From Scytalidium lignicola (taxonomy: Eukaryota; Ascomycota; Leotiomycetes): a DNA stretch of 43,789 nucleotides. The position numbers were made by a program, and so were the translations under genes. The notes beneath the pieces were generated by a model. It did not search any database. It saw only the letters and a program-made list of their open reading frames with translations, and had not been told where the DNA came from. Of the stretch, positions 11,944-20,699 are shown piece by piece; the stretch's first letter is position 1, and each line of letters starts with the position of its first letter. Location: assembly GCA_002812745.2 (NCBI GenBank), contig NCSJ02000341.1, forward strand, positions 1-43,789, read 5' to 3'.

Positions 11944-12738
11944 TTAAGCTCTCCGCTCTATTGCGGCTCGTCCAGTCTCCAAGGTTGCTGCTGCTCCTTC
12001 CGCTAGCATCGAATAATCACTTTTACAGAGCAAGAAGGAAAATCCAATCTCGATTGCCCTCTTGACAGCTTTCTCCGACCCCGCAAAGATACCCACAGGT
12101 TTTCCTTGTTCGTCTGCGGCAGCAACAATCTTCTTGAGGGCAGCGATGAACTCCTCCTCCTCACCGTCAAATCCAGCAAGACCAAGCGAGAGCCTCAGAT
12201 CAACCGGACCTACAAAGCCACCGCTGACGCCCTTTGTAGCTAAAATTTCTTCAACATTCCGAACTCCTTCTGCGGACTCAATCATAAGAAACAGCACTGT
12301 GTTAGGCGCCGCTTGAGCAAGGTAGCCTGCCCCCGTCTTCTCGGCGTCTGGATGGGCCCACGGCGCGTGAATCGGCCCAAAACTGCGTTGGCCTAGAGGC
12401 GGATAACGAGCTCTTTGTACAATATCTCCTGCTTCTTCCTTGGTGTTCACCATGGGCACTACGATTCCGGCTGAGCCGCAGTCAAGGCCCCATTTGATCC
12501 ATTCAACACCATGCGATGGCACCCTCACCAATGCTGCACATTTTCCTGCTGATGCGGCTCCCACAGCATGAACAATATGTGTGGCTTCTAGTGCGGCAAC
12601 GGGTGAATGTTCCATATCGACCACGATGCAATCAAAACCTGATGATCCAATTATTTGGGCCGCGAAAAGTGAATTGAACATTAAGAATGTCCCGAGGAGT
12701 GGCTCACCCTTGCGGATAATAGACATTTGTGGAGGCAT
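11944..12738 (-). CDS. HpcH/HpaI-family aldolase (class II, 2-oxo acid type)
   Basis: An intact, intronless 264-residue protein of normal length for HpcH/HpaI aldolases, divalent-metal enzymes that cleave or join 2-oxo acids such as pyruvate with aldehydes. Family landmarks in order: GFDCIVVDMEH (34-44, catalytic His44), ALVRVPSH (Arg72), LDCGSAGIVVPMV (85-97), RYPPLGQRSFGP (111-122), MIESAEG (metal ligand Glu154) and FVGPVDL (metal ligand Asp180). The ATG at 12738 has A at -3; a second Met at position 5 is possible. It points away from the SDR gene at 13691 across a 953-bp shared upstream region. Codons look normal, unlike the flanking degraded DNA. The real substrate is unknown; bacterial relatives act on 4-hydroxy-2-oxoheptanedioate or 2-keto-3-deoxy sugar acids. 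Confidence 0.93.
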   Translation of the reverse strand: MPPQMSIIRKGEPLLGTFLMFNSLFAAQIIGSSGFDCIVVDMEHSPVAALEATHIVHAVGAASAGKCAALVRVPSHGVEWIKWGLDCGSAGIVVPMVNTKEEAGDIVQRARYPPLGQRSFGPIHAPWAHPDAEKTGAGYLAQAAPNTVLFLMIESAEGVRNVEEILATKGVSGGFVGPVDLRLSLGLAGFDGEEEEFIAALKKIVAAADEQGKPVGIFAGSEKAVKRAIEIGFSFLLCKSDYSMLAEGAAATLETGRAAIERRA

Positions 12739-13690
12739 TTTGCCAGAAGTTGTACAAAAGTTTAGTTATTGTAATTATTTCTAACAATATGGCAATATTC
12801 TACTTTCAGGGAGTGATATTGGCATCTGTGTAGTTATGTAGTGCCGTGAAGTACGGGCAGGCGACATATGAGTACGGTTCGGCACCATATTAGCGCTTTA
12901 TAACCGCCAATCGAAGAGGTGAACAGTAGGGCATTGAATGGTAGGGTACAGCAAGCCAGAGAGGGGTGGATGGGAAATAAATGGCTATCGGGGAGTAGGA
13001 GCATCTCCTCTGATGACCACAGGTAGTGCATTGCTCTTGATACCCTTGATCAGTGGCCAGATCATTACTCTATTCATTCGGACCGTCTACTGGGTGCTAA
13101 TGTCGCCGTCATCAACACTGTCACTAATTTACCTTATACAATCAATAGTATTGAGCTGTTAGCAGCGCGGTGCCTCGGTGTCAGCTATGGCACGCGGAGA
13201 ATAGATCCCGCGTAACCGGCCGATTGTGGTCCACAGGGTTTCCAATGCCGGGCCATTGGGGCTATTGCGTGATCGTCGAAACTGGCTCATTTCCCTTGGG
13301 AGGGCGAACGGCCGTTGCACAGCGTACGAAACCGCCGTAGTACAGCCTACAGTACAGTACGGAACGATACCCATACGGTCGTCGTTTCAGCAGTCCAATG
13401 CTAAGATAGTCCACTAAGAATTAGCAGCAACTCACCTAAGGTTCGTGATCAGAGTCAAGGAATATGTCGCTGAAAAGTCGAATTCGAGTCGCTCTAAAAA
13501 GCACATCATTTTTGGCCGGAATCCTATTCGCCGCTCCCGTTTTACATAAATTTATATTATTGGTGAAATCACTGAAACATGTACAGCACATCATAGATTT
13601 TGTCTGCAAATATAAATCCGCTTACCTGGCTCTCCACCTACAAGTGCTCCCCTGTCACCCCAACACGTCACTCTATCCTCTTTCCGAAGT
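12739..13690. promoter_or_regulatory. Divergent intergenic region, aldolase / SDR
   Basis: This region separates the start codons of the minus-strand aldolase and the plus-strand SDR. Two CGG/CCG palindromes, ACCGGCCGA around 13215-13223 and the perfect AACGGCCGTT at 13307-13316, resemble the CGG half-sites bound by fungal Zn2Cys6 regulators. Short frames in this region (12834-13031, 12938-13162, 13159-13374, 13464-13694) have no coding character. Regulatory use is inference. Confidence 0.45.
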
Positions 13691-14711
13691 ATGACTTCTT
13701 CTGCAATAGTCAAACGCCTTGAAGGCAAGACCATTGTCATCACAGGTGCATCATCAGGCATTGGAAAGGCTACTGCCATCGAATTTGCGCGTACCTCGCC
13801 CAAAAACCTCAAACTTGTCCTTACAGCTCGTCGTATTGACACGCTGAAGGAGGTCGCAGACGAGATCAAGAAAGAATTTGGTGGAGGTGTTAAAGTCTTG
13901 CCATTCAGGCTTGATATTAGTAATCCCGATGAAGTAAGAGGTTTCATTGGAGCACTTCCTAGTGAATTCAACGACATCGACATCCTAGTCAACAACGCGT
14001 AAGTTGATTCTCCTCAGCCGACCATTGTGCGATATTGATTCACCCCAGTGGTCTTGTCAAGGGCATAGCAAAAGCTCCCGAGATCCTTGAGAAGGATATA
14101 AACGTCATGTTTGCAACAAATGTAACGGGCCTCATCAACATGACCCAAGCTGTGCTGCCAATCTTCAAATTGCGTGCGGATGGCGGAGCTGGCGATATTA
14201 TCAACATCGGCAGCATTGCAGGCCGAGAACCATACCTTGGCGGCAGTATCTACTGTGCAACAAAAGCTGCTACTCGCAGCTTTACAGACTCATTGAGGAA
14301 GGAGCTAATTGCTACACGAATTCGGATCATTGAGATTGATCCTGGTCAAGTGGAGACAGTAGGTTTGTTCGACCCGCGCAATGGACAAAACTGATTGGAA
14401 TAGGAATTTTCTGTGGTGCGATTCTATGGTGACAAATCGAAAGCTGATGCCGTCTATGCGTATGTGTTAATTGTCGTCATGAAGGGGCTAGCTGACTATA
14501 AGCAGAGGTTGCGAACCTTTGACACCAGGGGACATCGCCGAAGTAATAGTATTTGCAGCTGGACGCCGCGAGAACGTCGTGCTAGCGGATTCATTGATCT
14601 TTCCAAACCACCAGGCATGCTACCAACCCTTGATTTGCTACAAGATGCTGAACAATATAGGCTGCTGCTACTGTGATGCATAGAAGCCATAAGTTGGCCG
14701 ACAAGCTTTAG
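13691..14711 (+). CDS. NADP-type short-chain dehydrogenase (YdfG / YMR226C-like)
   Basis: Five exons: 13691-13998, 14049-14358, 14404-14459, 14506-14614 and 14661-14711, giving 277 residues, normal for the family. Introns are 50, 45, 46 and 46 bp. Motifs: TGASSGIG (18-25) for the cofactor, NNAG (101-104, split by intron 1), Asn127, Ser158, YCATK (Tyr171, Lys175) and DPGQVET after the active site. This is the classical SDR set of the 3-hydroxy acid / serine dehydrogenase subgroup. The last intron starts with GC instead of GT. Using it restores the usual tail NHQAAATVMHR, whereas reading through gives an unrelated cysteine-rich tail ending at 14683. A at -3 supports the ATG. It diverges from the aldolase gene and converges on the dioxygenase. 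The substrate is probably a beta-hydroxy acid, which is inference. Confidence 0.93.
14615..14660 (+). other. GC-AG intron in the SDR gene
   Basis: The donor is GCATGC and the acceptor ATATAG, with GCTGAAC just upstream as branch-point candidate. Its length (46 bp) matches the other introns of the gene. It is supported by restoration of the conserved SDR C-terminus in the next exon. Confidence 0.8.
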
Positions 14712-15234
14712 GCTGGGACGGAAAACGGCGTTTTACAAAACACCTACCACGCAAGAGATAAAGAAGGGATAGGAAAATAGAAAGCAAAGATATACAGCTA
14801 AATTTCAGTCATTTGAGAAGAGTTAAAAATCTAAATTGCGACGAGTTTACTAATATGCATGGAAAACTATCTCAGCAGTTTTCTTTTCCGAACAAACTCG
14901 CCCACCCACTGCGGACCGTTATAGTGACCTCTTGATAATAAGGATTGCCGAAACTGTATTTTGTATCAAATAATTCCCATACAATCCTTGCTATAGCTAT
15001 CAGTTATCACTGTTCCAGTATGCAAACAATTTCTTCAATCCACGAGATGGTTAGTGATGTAGTCTCTGGTTTCGTCTTACGTTTCCTGCGATCTTTTACT
15101 TGTGTGCTATTTCGTCTTTTCGCTTCTGAAGTATCATTTGTAGCGAGCGGGTCTTTGTACGCTTGAATTACTGGACTTCTTGAATTAACAAAGATAAATT
15201 CAAAGATAAAATCTTTACTATCCAATCTGGTATG
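14712..15234. other. Convergent 3' intergenic region
   Basis: This lies between the 3' ends of the SDR (+) and dioxygenase (-) genes. No further gene is supported. The frames at 14945-15166 (+) and 15007-15225 (-) overlap each other and have no domain. Confidence 0.5.
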
Positions 15235-16445
15235 CTAAATTGAAGGTGCCATTGCCGCCGCTTGCACAACGGACACAGGATCGCGATCTTGGGCCATTCC
15301 TCCACCACTCTTGACCTTTAAGTTGTTTATACCTTGACGAAATGGTGCAGTAGGATCATTCTCGCCATGTCCGTACGGTCCAGCGTCAAATACAGAGGTA
15401 CGTCTCATATCACGTGGGTGCGTTGTAAGGTACGCGCCCCCAGCTGACGCCTTATGCAGTACTGCAGTATTATCCCACATAACCAAATCAGAATCATTCT
15501 CCCATTCAATCTTCATAACGTACTTGTCCTGTGTGGCGTGCTTGAAGAGCTCATTAATGATTAGCTGACTTTCTTCTTGAGTCATGCCGTCAAAGTGGTG
15601 GCAGTACGTCGTTAGATAAAGCGTCTTGCGTCCGGATTGTGGGTGTGGAACAGCAATCTTGTGCCTTGAAAAGCCAAAGTCGGCAGGGTCAATGTCCTCA
15701 TAAAACTCAGGGTCACCAAGCTTGCGATTGTAGACCAGGGAATTATTTGCGACCAGCGGCTCAATCTTTTCTTTCATCTCGGTAGATAGGTCCTCATAAG
15801 CTGTCCTTGCATCAAGGTACTAGATAATTATTATTTTAGATTCTTAGGACAGTGAATAAAAATTCGCGTACAGAAGTTTCTCCGCCCATGCCTCTTGGTG
15901 GGATTTTGTGGCCTCGTAGAATAGAGAGCCCAGTCCGCCTAGAATTGAATGCCAGATCGGCATGCCATAATGTATTGCCCTTTACACGGGATATGTCAAC
16001 TGTATGCCTACAATAAACGTAACAAAGAAGACCACACCTTATTTAGAGAAAGTCTTGCACGGTCAGACTCCGTCACAACTTCCCCGTCTTCATTTAGATT
16101 GCTGACATCAAATATCTCAACATCTGGTAGCCTCAGTTTACGACCAAGCTTCACGTGTGGTGCCATATCATCTAATTCTCCAAAGAGCCTCGAAAAGGCG
16201 ATTTGACGCTTATCATCAAGTCCTGTATCTCGAAAGACAAGCACACCATACTAGAAAGATGCGTTAGCTAAAAGAGTTAGGGTCTGGTTAATTTTAAATG
16301 TTATTAAAAGTTGCACCTTATAAATCGCTTCATCAATTTGCCGAAAGCTCTCAGCATCAATTGGCTTCGTCCAATCCACCCCAGTCACTTCGGCGATGAA
16401 AGTAGGGTGAAGTGGCTTGACGACCAATTTAGTTGAGGAGGGCAT
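15235..16445 (-). CDS. TfdA/TauD-family Fe(II)/2-oxoglutarate dioxygenase
   Basis: Four exons on the minus strand: 16445-16317, 16250-16038, 15979-15872 and 15819-15235, with introns of 66, 58 and 52 bp; 344 residues. It resembles 2,4-dichlorophenoxyacetate dioxygenase-like enzymes, which use Fe(II) and 2-oxoglutarate to hydroxylate a substrate, sometimes breaking an ether or C-S bond. Landmarks: YGVLVFRDTGLDD (44-56), AFSRLFGELD, MAPH, then LWHADLAFN with iron ligands His120 and Asp122. WDNTAVLHKAS follows with the third ligand His272, then MRRTS with Arg289/290 for 2-oxoglutarate binding. The His-Asp to His spacing (about 150 residues) fits TfdA. The ATG at 16445 is used; the upstream in-frame GTG is not a credible start. 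Intron 2 ends in AAG, because other acceptors give a stop. It is divergent with the 2-hydroxyacid dehydrogenase. The substrate is unknown. Confidence 0.92.
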
Positions 16446-16938
16446 CTTCACAGGGGAAATTTTATGTTCAAGTCAGAGCAATTGTGGTGCAATTATTCGC
16501 CAAAGTCAATTATATAAATAGTTGGACACCTGAAGTTCAGGAATTCGGGTTGCGTGCCATTAATGCACAAATTTATACCCGAGCAATTCCTCCTACAGTG
16601 CTTACAAGATCTATGGATATCGTGCAGCAGACGGGATCAAAATCCCTAGCGAGACCCGGTGGGTAGATTCTAGAGGAAATCTACCTCGGCTTTGTCAATA
16701 ATGTAGGGTTCGGAATTTACGCCGATGTCTACCAAAGATGGCTGAGACCATTGTGACATCAAGCACGCCGAGCTCAGGGTTCTTGTGACCGCTCTAATAG
16801 ATGCAAGTAGCTGTTCTCTTCATGAATAAAAACTATCGACACATTGAAGTGACAACTAAAGGCACATTGGTCCCTTCCAACCCATCTAAAAGTCAGCACA
16901 AGTTTGCAATCCGCTACGTCACTCATCATAGCTACATA
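16446..16938. promoter_or_regulatory. Divergent intergenic region, dioxygenase / 2-hydroxyacid dehydrogenase
   Basis: 493 bp separate the two start codons. It contains the palindromic core GGGATCAAAATCCC (inside 16630-16673), similar to a sequence at 19587-19630, and a perfect 8-bp inverted repeat, GGTAGATT / AATCTACC (16662-16669 and 16678-16685, 8-base loop). A regulatory role is plausible from position but not shown. Confidence 0.45.
16662..16685. repeat. Perfect 8-bp inverted repeat (hairpin)
   Basis: GGTAGATT at 16662-16669 is followed, after CTAGAGGA, by AATCTACC at 16678-16685. It lies in the divergent upstream region, about 240 bp from the dioxygenase start. It could be an operator-type dyad or a remnant of a small element. 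Confidence 0.5.
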
Positions 16939-18103
16939 ATGGCGTACGAAGAAATCCCAAAGGCAGCACTTCTCCCAAAACCCGGGGTTGAATTTCCAAC
17001 GTACACAATCATCCAAGCCGATGGTCTGTACCCAGACAACGAGTTGGAAGAGCAGGTCTTCGCTCCCTCTCCAACCCAGTCTTACAGACTGAAGTATCTC
17101 CAGGCGTATTTGTGTCCACCTGGAACAGAGACAGCCAAGCCATGGTCTGCCATCCCGGAGGAGATCCGGAGCGAAGTCGACGGCATCATGGTACTAAAAG
17201 CACATTTTTCGGAGCAGGACTTGCAGCTGTTTCCGAGGCTGAAAGTGTGAGTTGATATTTCCGCTGCTTCTGACAGCCGGGCTGAAGACCGAATGCTACA
17301 GATTTGTACGGATGGGAGTTGGCTACGACCGTGTTGATCGCATTGCTCTAGCAAAGAGGGGTGTCACTCTTTGCAACATTCCCGATTATGGCACTGGAGA
17401 GATTGCAGACCACGCACTTGGTCTCACTCTTATACTTCGCCGTGGTATACTTCTCCATCACGACCGTCAACGTGCTAATCCTCCAGCGCCTTGGATGTAC
17501 ATTGACGCATCTCTGATTGCCCGCCTACAGCAGTCTACTTTTGGCATACTAGGATTGGGACGCATAGGCACCGCGGCTGCGTTACGAGCCAAAGCCTTTG
17601 GCTTCCATGTCCTTTTTCACGACCCGTACTTGTCTAATGGCGTAGATAAAAGTCTTGGAATCGAGCGAACAAAGGATATCAAGGAACTCTTCCAACGGGC
17701 CAATGTGCTAAGCATTCACTGCCCATGCACCAGGGAGACAAGAGGGATAATTGGATTTGATTTACTGTCCTTACTTCCTTGTGGAGCAGTCCTTGTAAAT
17801 ACGGCTCGTGGAGAAATAGTAGATCTTGACAGCGTGGAGCGTTGTTTGAAGGACGGCTCATTAGCCGGTGTAGGACTGGATGTCTTACCTGAAGAACCCA
17901 TACCAGCTGACAGAGTTCATAGTCTGATTCAGGCATACAGACGGAAGGAAGACTGGTTGGAAGGCAGGATGGTTTTGACTTGTCATTCGGCATTTTACAG
18001 CCCTGAAAGCTCTCTGGATATCAGGGTGAAGAGTGCCGAAACAATGAGAGACGTTTTGATCAATGGATTGAAGAGTAATATAATATTGCCAGATATTGAG
18101 TAG
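16939..18103 (+). CDS. D-2-hydroxyacid dehydrogenase, CtBP-like
   Basis: Two exons, 16939-17246 and 17302-18103 (55-bp GTGAGT...CTACAG intron), give 369 residues of the D-isomer-specific 2-hydroxyacid dehydrogenase family. These enzymes interconvert 2-oxo and D-2-hydroxy acids with NAD(P)H. Motifs: VRMGVGYDRVD (105-115), GLGRIG (187-192, Rossmann loop), NTARGEIVD with catalytic Arg272, LDVLPEEP with Glu301, and CHSAFYS with catalytic His331. The HxxF rather than HxxW ending and the overall layout resemble fungal CtBP-type members. The ATG at 16939 is chosen because it has A at -3 and G at +4 and precedes FPTYTIIQADGLYPD, where family members usually start. An in-frame ATG at 16801 would add 46 residues in a poor context. 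It is divergent from the dioxygenase and upstream of the Dabb gene. Confidence 0.92.
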
Positions 18104-18557
18104 GTCCTAGACCACGCCATCTCAGTACTATGTGATCAATTGAAAATTTCAATATTTCAGTGATCTCGATATATCTTTATAAGAAAATTAGAATTAAGTA
18201 GCTGCTATAATTAGTATCTACAAACAGTATAATTTGCTGAACTATTTTTAAAGATAGTTGAGGAGATCAGATCTATAAGGCATTCATCAGGTAAATTGGT
18301 TTTGAACTTGATACAAATTCTCTTTTGCCAATGACTTTCGACCTTAAGACACACCTCAGGGTTCCATTGATGCCGCGCGGCATTAAACGAATGACGACAA
18401 AGACGGAGAATGAGCGGATATTTTACACGATTCGCTTACAAATTTTGAACATCCATTATATAAGTGGAGAACCTTCTTTCTCTGATACCGTGGTCGTCGA
18501 ATATATTCCAGATCGGTCACTGATTTTCCAAAATACTACTTTGCTTACTCTTTTACC
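18104..18557. promoter_or_regulatory. Upstream region of the Dabb gene
   Basis: 454 bp between the dehydrogenase stop and the Dabb start. The 5' half is AT-rich and the 3' half normal. No other gene is supported; the open frame at 18325-18621 runs into the Dabb first exon and intron and lacks any domain. Confidence 0.4.
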
Positions 18558-19046
18558 ATGGCGATTTATCATATTGGTATGTGATAGCAAGAAACCATGG
18601 CAGCGTCGCATCCAAGACTGAAACACCCGCAGTACTTTTCAAGCTCAAACCCAATGTCACTGCTCAGCAGATAGCGGAGCTGAAGACTGTAGGTGCTGCC
18701 ATGGTTGGCGTAATTCCAGGTACTTGTTCTTACTCAGCCAGCACCAGCTAGCGTCAAGCTGACTGAGATTATTCTGAAAGGTCTTCTGAAGTTTGATTGC
18801 GGTTCGCCTCTACTTGTCACCGCGCACAGAGCAAAGGGTTATGACTTGGGTCTTGTGGCTGTGCTTAAGAAACCAGAAGACATTACAGTCTATGGAGACC
18901 ATTTAGCACATCAGAAGTCCGTTCCTCGTGGCTATTTTCTGTCAGTATTGTCGGAGTCCCTAACTAAGACTTCTCACAGATTGCACAAGCTGAGGGAAGC
19001 GATTTCTACCGACACCTTGGCGTACGACATGGAGTTTCATACCTAG
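18558..19046 (+). CDS. Small Dabb (stress-responsive A/B barrel) protein
   Basis: Four exons: 18558-18576, 18633-18719, 18781-18916 and 18980-19046 (introns 56, 61 and 63 bp), giving 102 residues. The model was built by splicing. Exon 1 encodes only MAIYHI plus one base and joins to VLFKLKPNVTAQQIAELK, the opening strand and helix of the Dabb fold. Then come AMVGVIPG, TAHRAKGYDLGLVAVLKKPED, YGDHLAHQK and LREAISTDTLAYDMEF, all in the usual order. Dabb proteins are dimeric alpha/beta barrels, some binding or cyclising small hydrophobic molecules, so a role beside the enzymes of this cluster is plausible. CTGAC and CTAAC branch sites support introns 2 and 3. The donor of intron 3 (GTCCGT) is unusual, and a single-base reading error could change that junction. 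Confidence 0.85.
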
Positions 19047-19807
19047 TGTAAATATCACAATGTACATAAAGACATTAAACAGGGGAAATTAAGGGAAGAA
19101 TTATTGTGTTGCATCAGGATAACGAGATCGGAAGATCAGAGGACCAACCTCAATAACACAGAACAATAAGTACACGTATTCTGTTATCTCCTCAGCAGAA
19201 TGTTCTTTAAGAGCTTTCTATCTCCATATATTATTTGATATTTACTTCATCTACGGAATAGGTTGTTATTTAACATAAAGAGATGAATATGTAAGAGTTA
19301 GCAATTATTTAATAGCAATTATTGTCACTAGCCCTATCCAACTTGTGGGAGTCGAGTTGAATTTGACAGTATATTTTATCTGCTCGGATTCGTGCAATCT
19401 ACAAATCCGACTGAAGTTATGATATGGATAAAACTAAAACTAAGACACGCACGAACTGCTCATTACCGTAGCAAAACTCGTTGTCTCTCCTTCATTCTTT
19501 TGAATATTCTTCTAGCATCGAGGTATTGCTGTTCGAATAATTCAGTCTATATCTTCACATCAGAACACTCTCATCTGTCAATAGCCGACGGAATCAAAAT
19601 TCCTAGCGGGAGGTGATGTAGTCTAAAGATGGCCTTTCCGGTTTGGGTACTGCCCGAAAGATCCGAATTGTAGGATAGATGGATGCTGCTTGTTCTAGAA
19701 TGGTGAACGTAGTGTTACACTACGCGAGAAATGTCTATTGACAAGTCACTTGTATGTCCTGTTGTGTGAGTAGGGCAGAAACATACCAGGCGAATCTACG
19801 CTATTGA
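19047..19807. other. Intergenic region at the right side of the island
   Basis: No gene recognised; the open frame at 19392-19616 shows no domain. It holds the second copy (19587-19630) of the palindromic motif from the dioxygenase upstream region and the perfect palindrome at 19708-19724. Confidence 0.45.
19708..19724. repeat. Perfect 17-bp palindrome
   Basis: CGTAGTGTTACACTACG is two 8-bp arms around a single T. It lies in non-coding DNA about 84 bp from the 3' end of the minus-strand open frame. It may be a protein-binding dyad or a hairpin; no function is implied by the sequence alone. Confidence 0.5.
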
Positions 19808-20080
19808 TCAATGGCTTGGGACCCAACAGCGTGAAACCATATGCCCCAGCGTGCCGCCTTCCGCGATGTAGGAAATCCCGTCGGTAGACTGAGTACCGGC
19901 AGGAGCATATTTTCCTATCTCAATATGTAGCGCTTCTGCTTTTACAATGTTGGCCAAATTCCTGTGGTATTCAATGCTCGTGTCTGCCTTTGACCCTCGA
20001 TATAGCCTTATTCCACTATTAAAACTGAATTGACATGTTAACTCATTATGCTGCTGTATCCGAACCCTGTATATAAAGCT
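19808..20080 (-). pseudogene. Unassigned open frame, possible gene remnant
   Basis: A minus-strand frame is open for 90 codons between TGA stops, but there is no ATG in its upstream half, so it could only be an internal or last exon or a fragment. The translation has an ordinary globular composition, for example SIEYHRNLANIVKAEALHIE, then STDGISYIAEGGTLGHMV and CWVPSH at the end. I do not recognise a family. The sequence just upstream grows AT-rich and joins the transposon-rich arm, so any 5' part may have been lost or degraded. It would converge on the Dabb gene. A chance open frame remains possible. Confidence 0.35.
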
Positions 20081-20302
20081 TCAAGAAGCGTTACTTTGTT
20101 TACCTACCAAACTTTTTCTCTGGAAGCCCTTTGAAATAACAATTTTTTATACTTACTAGCAAATTACGGAGGAGAAAGAGAGGGTTAAATTTCCGATTCA
20201 GGAGATATACTAATGTAAAGAATGTTAAAAGGTAGATATAAGTAAATGAAAATTTGCAATTTAATTAATTATTGATTTCCCCCCAACATTACTATTAAAT
20301 AC
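20081..20302. other. Island edge, AT-rich
   Basis: Transition from the gene island to the copia element. Nothing is recognised here apart from the left target-site copy AATAC (20298-20302) of the copia insertion. Confidence 0.5.
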
Positions 20303-20467
20303 TGTTGAATTAGGACAACAAAAGCATGGTACGCAATATGGGGTTACTCAGAGTATATTATAGTGTTGTACGTACACGTGGAAGAGCTAACTAATGGGAC
20401 TACCTAAAATGGAAGTCATGTGTAATAAGAAAGTAGTGCCTGAGGTAGCACATAGGATATTACAACA
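20303..20467 (-). repeat. copia-1 3' LTR
   Basis: 165 bp, TGTTGAATTAGG to TTACAACA on the plus strand. It matches the split right LTR over its length and is less AT-rich than the internal region. Confidence 0.85.
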
Positions 20468-20582
20468 TACCCCCATGTCACCGAAGCACTGAAAATTGAT
20501 GTAAAAGTACTTCAACTCCCATACAAAAACGACTGCAAAGACGTTTGAACTATAAAACAAAATGTTGTAAGTGTAATACCAG

Positions 20583-20673
20583 AGCCTGAAATGGGAAATT
20601 TATCAATTCAAAGTGATTGATTTCAGAGTAATCGATTTCAGAGTAATCGATTTAAGGCAATCGATTTCAGGCT
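20583..20673. repeat. Tandem AATCGATT repeats inside a 10-bp inverted repeat
   Basis: Four 14-15 bp units of the type AGAGTAATCGATTTC occupy 20611-20668. They are bracketed by AGCCTGAAAT (20583-20592) and its exact reverse complement ATTTCAGGCT (20664-20673). It lies between the copia-1 RNase H remnant and the 3' LTR. It could be a foldback mini-element or an element-borne minisatellite; no clear target duplication was seen. Confidence 0.6.
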
Positions 20674-20699
20674 TAACAAATCCATAAACTTTGCATGTT

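Noticed and set aside
13464..13694. 76-codon frame upstream of the SDR start
   Set aside because: Out of frame with the SDR, no domain, and it ends at the SDR start codon; treated as upstream region.
14413..14676. 87-codon frame at the SDR 3' end
   Set aside because: It crosses introns 3 and 4 in the wrong frame; the spliced SDR model explains the region.
16801..16938. Earlier in-frame ATG for the D-2-hydroxyacid dehydrogenase
   Set aside because: Poor start context and an N-terminal extension not typical of the family; 16939 has A at -3 and G at +4. An upstream exon cannot be excluded.
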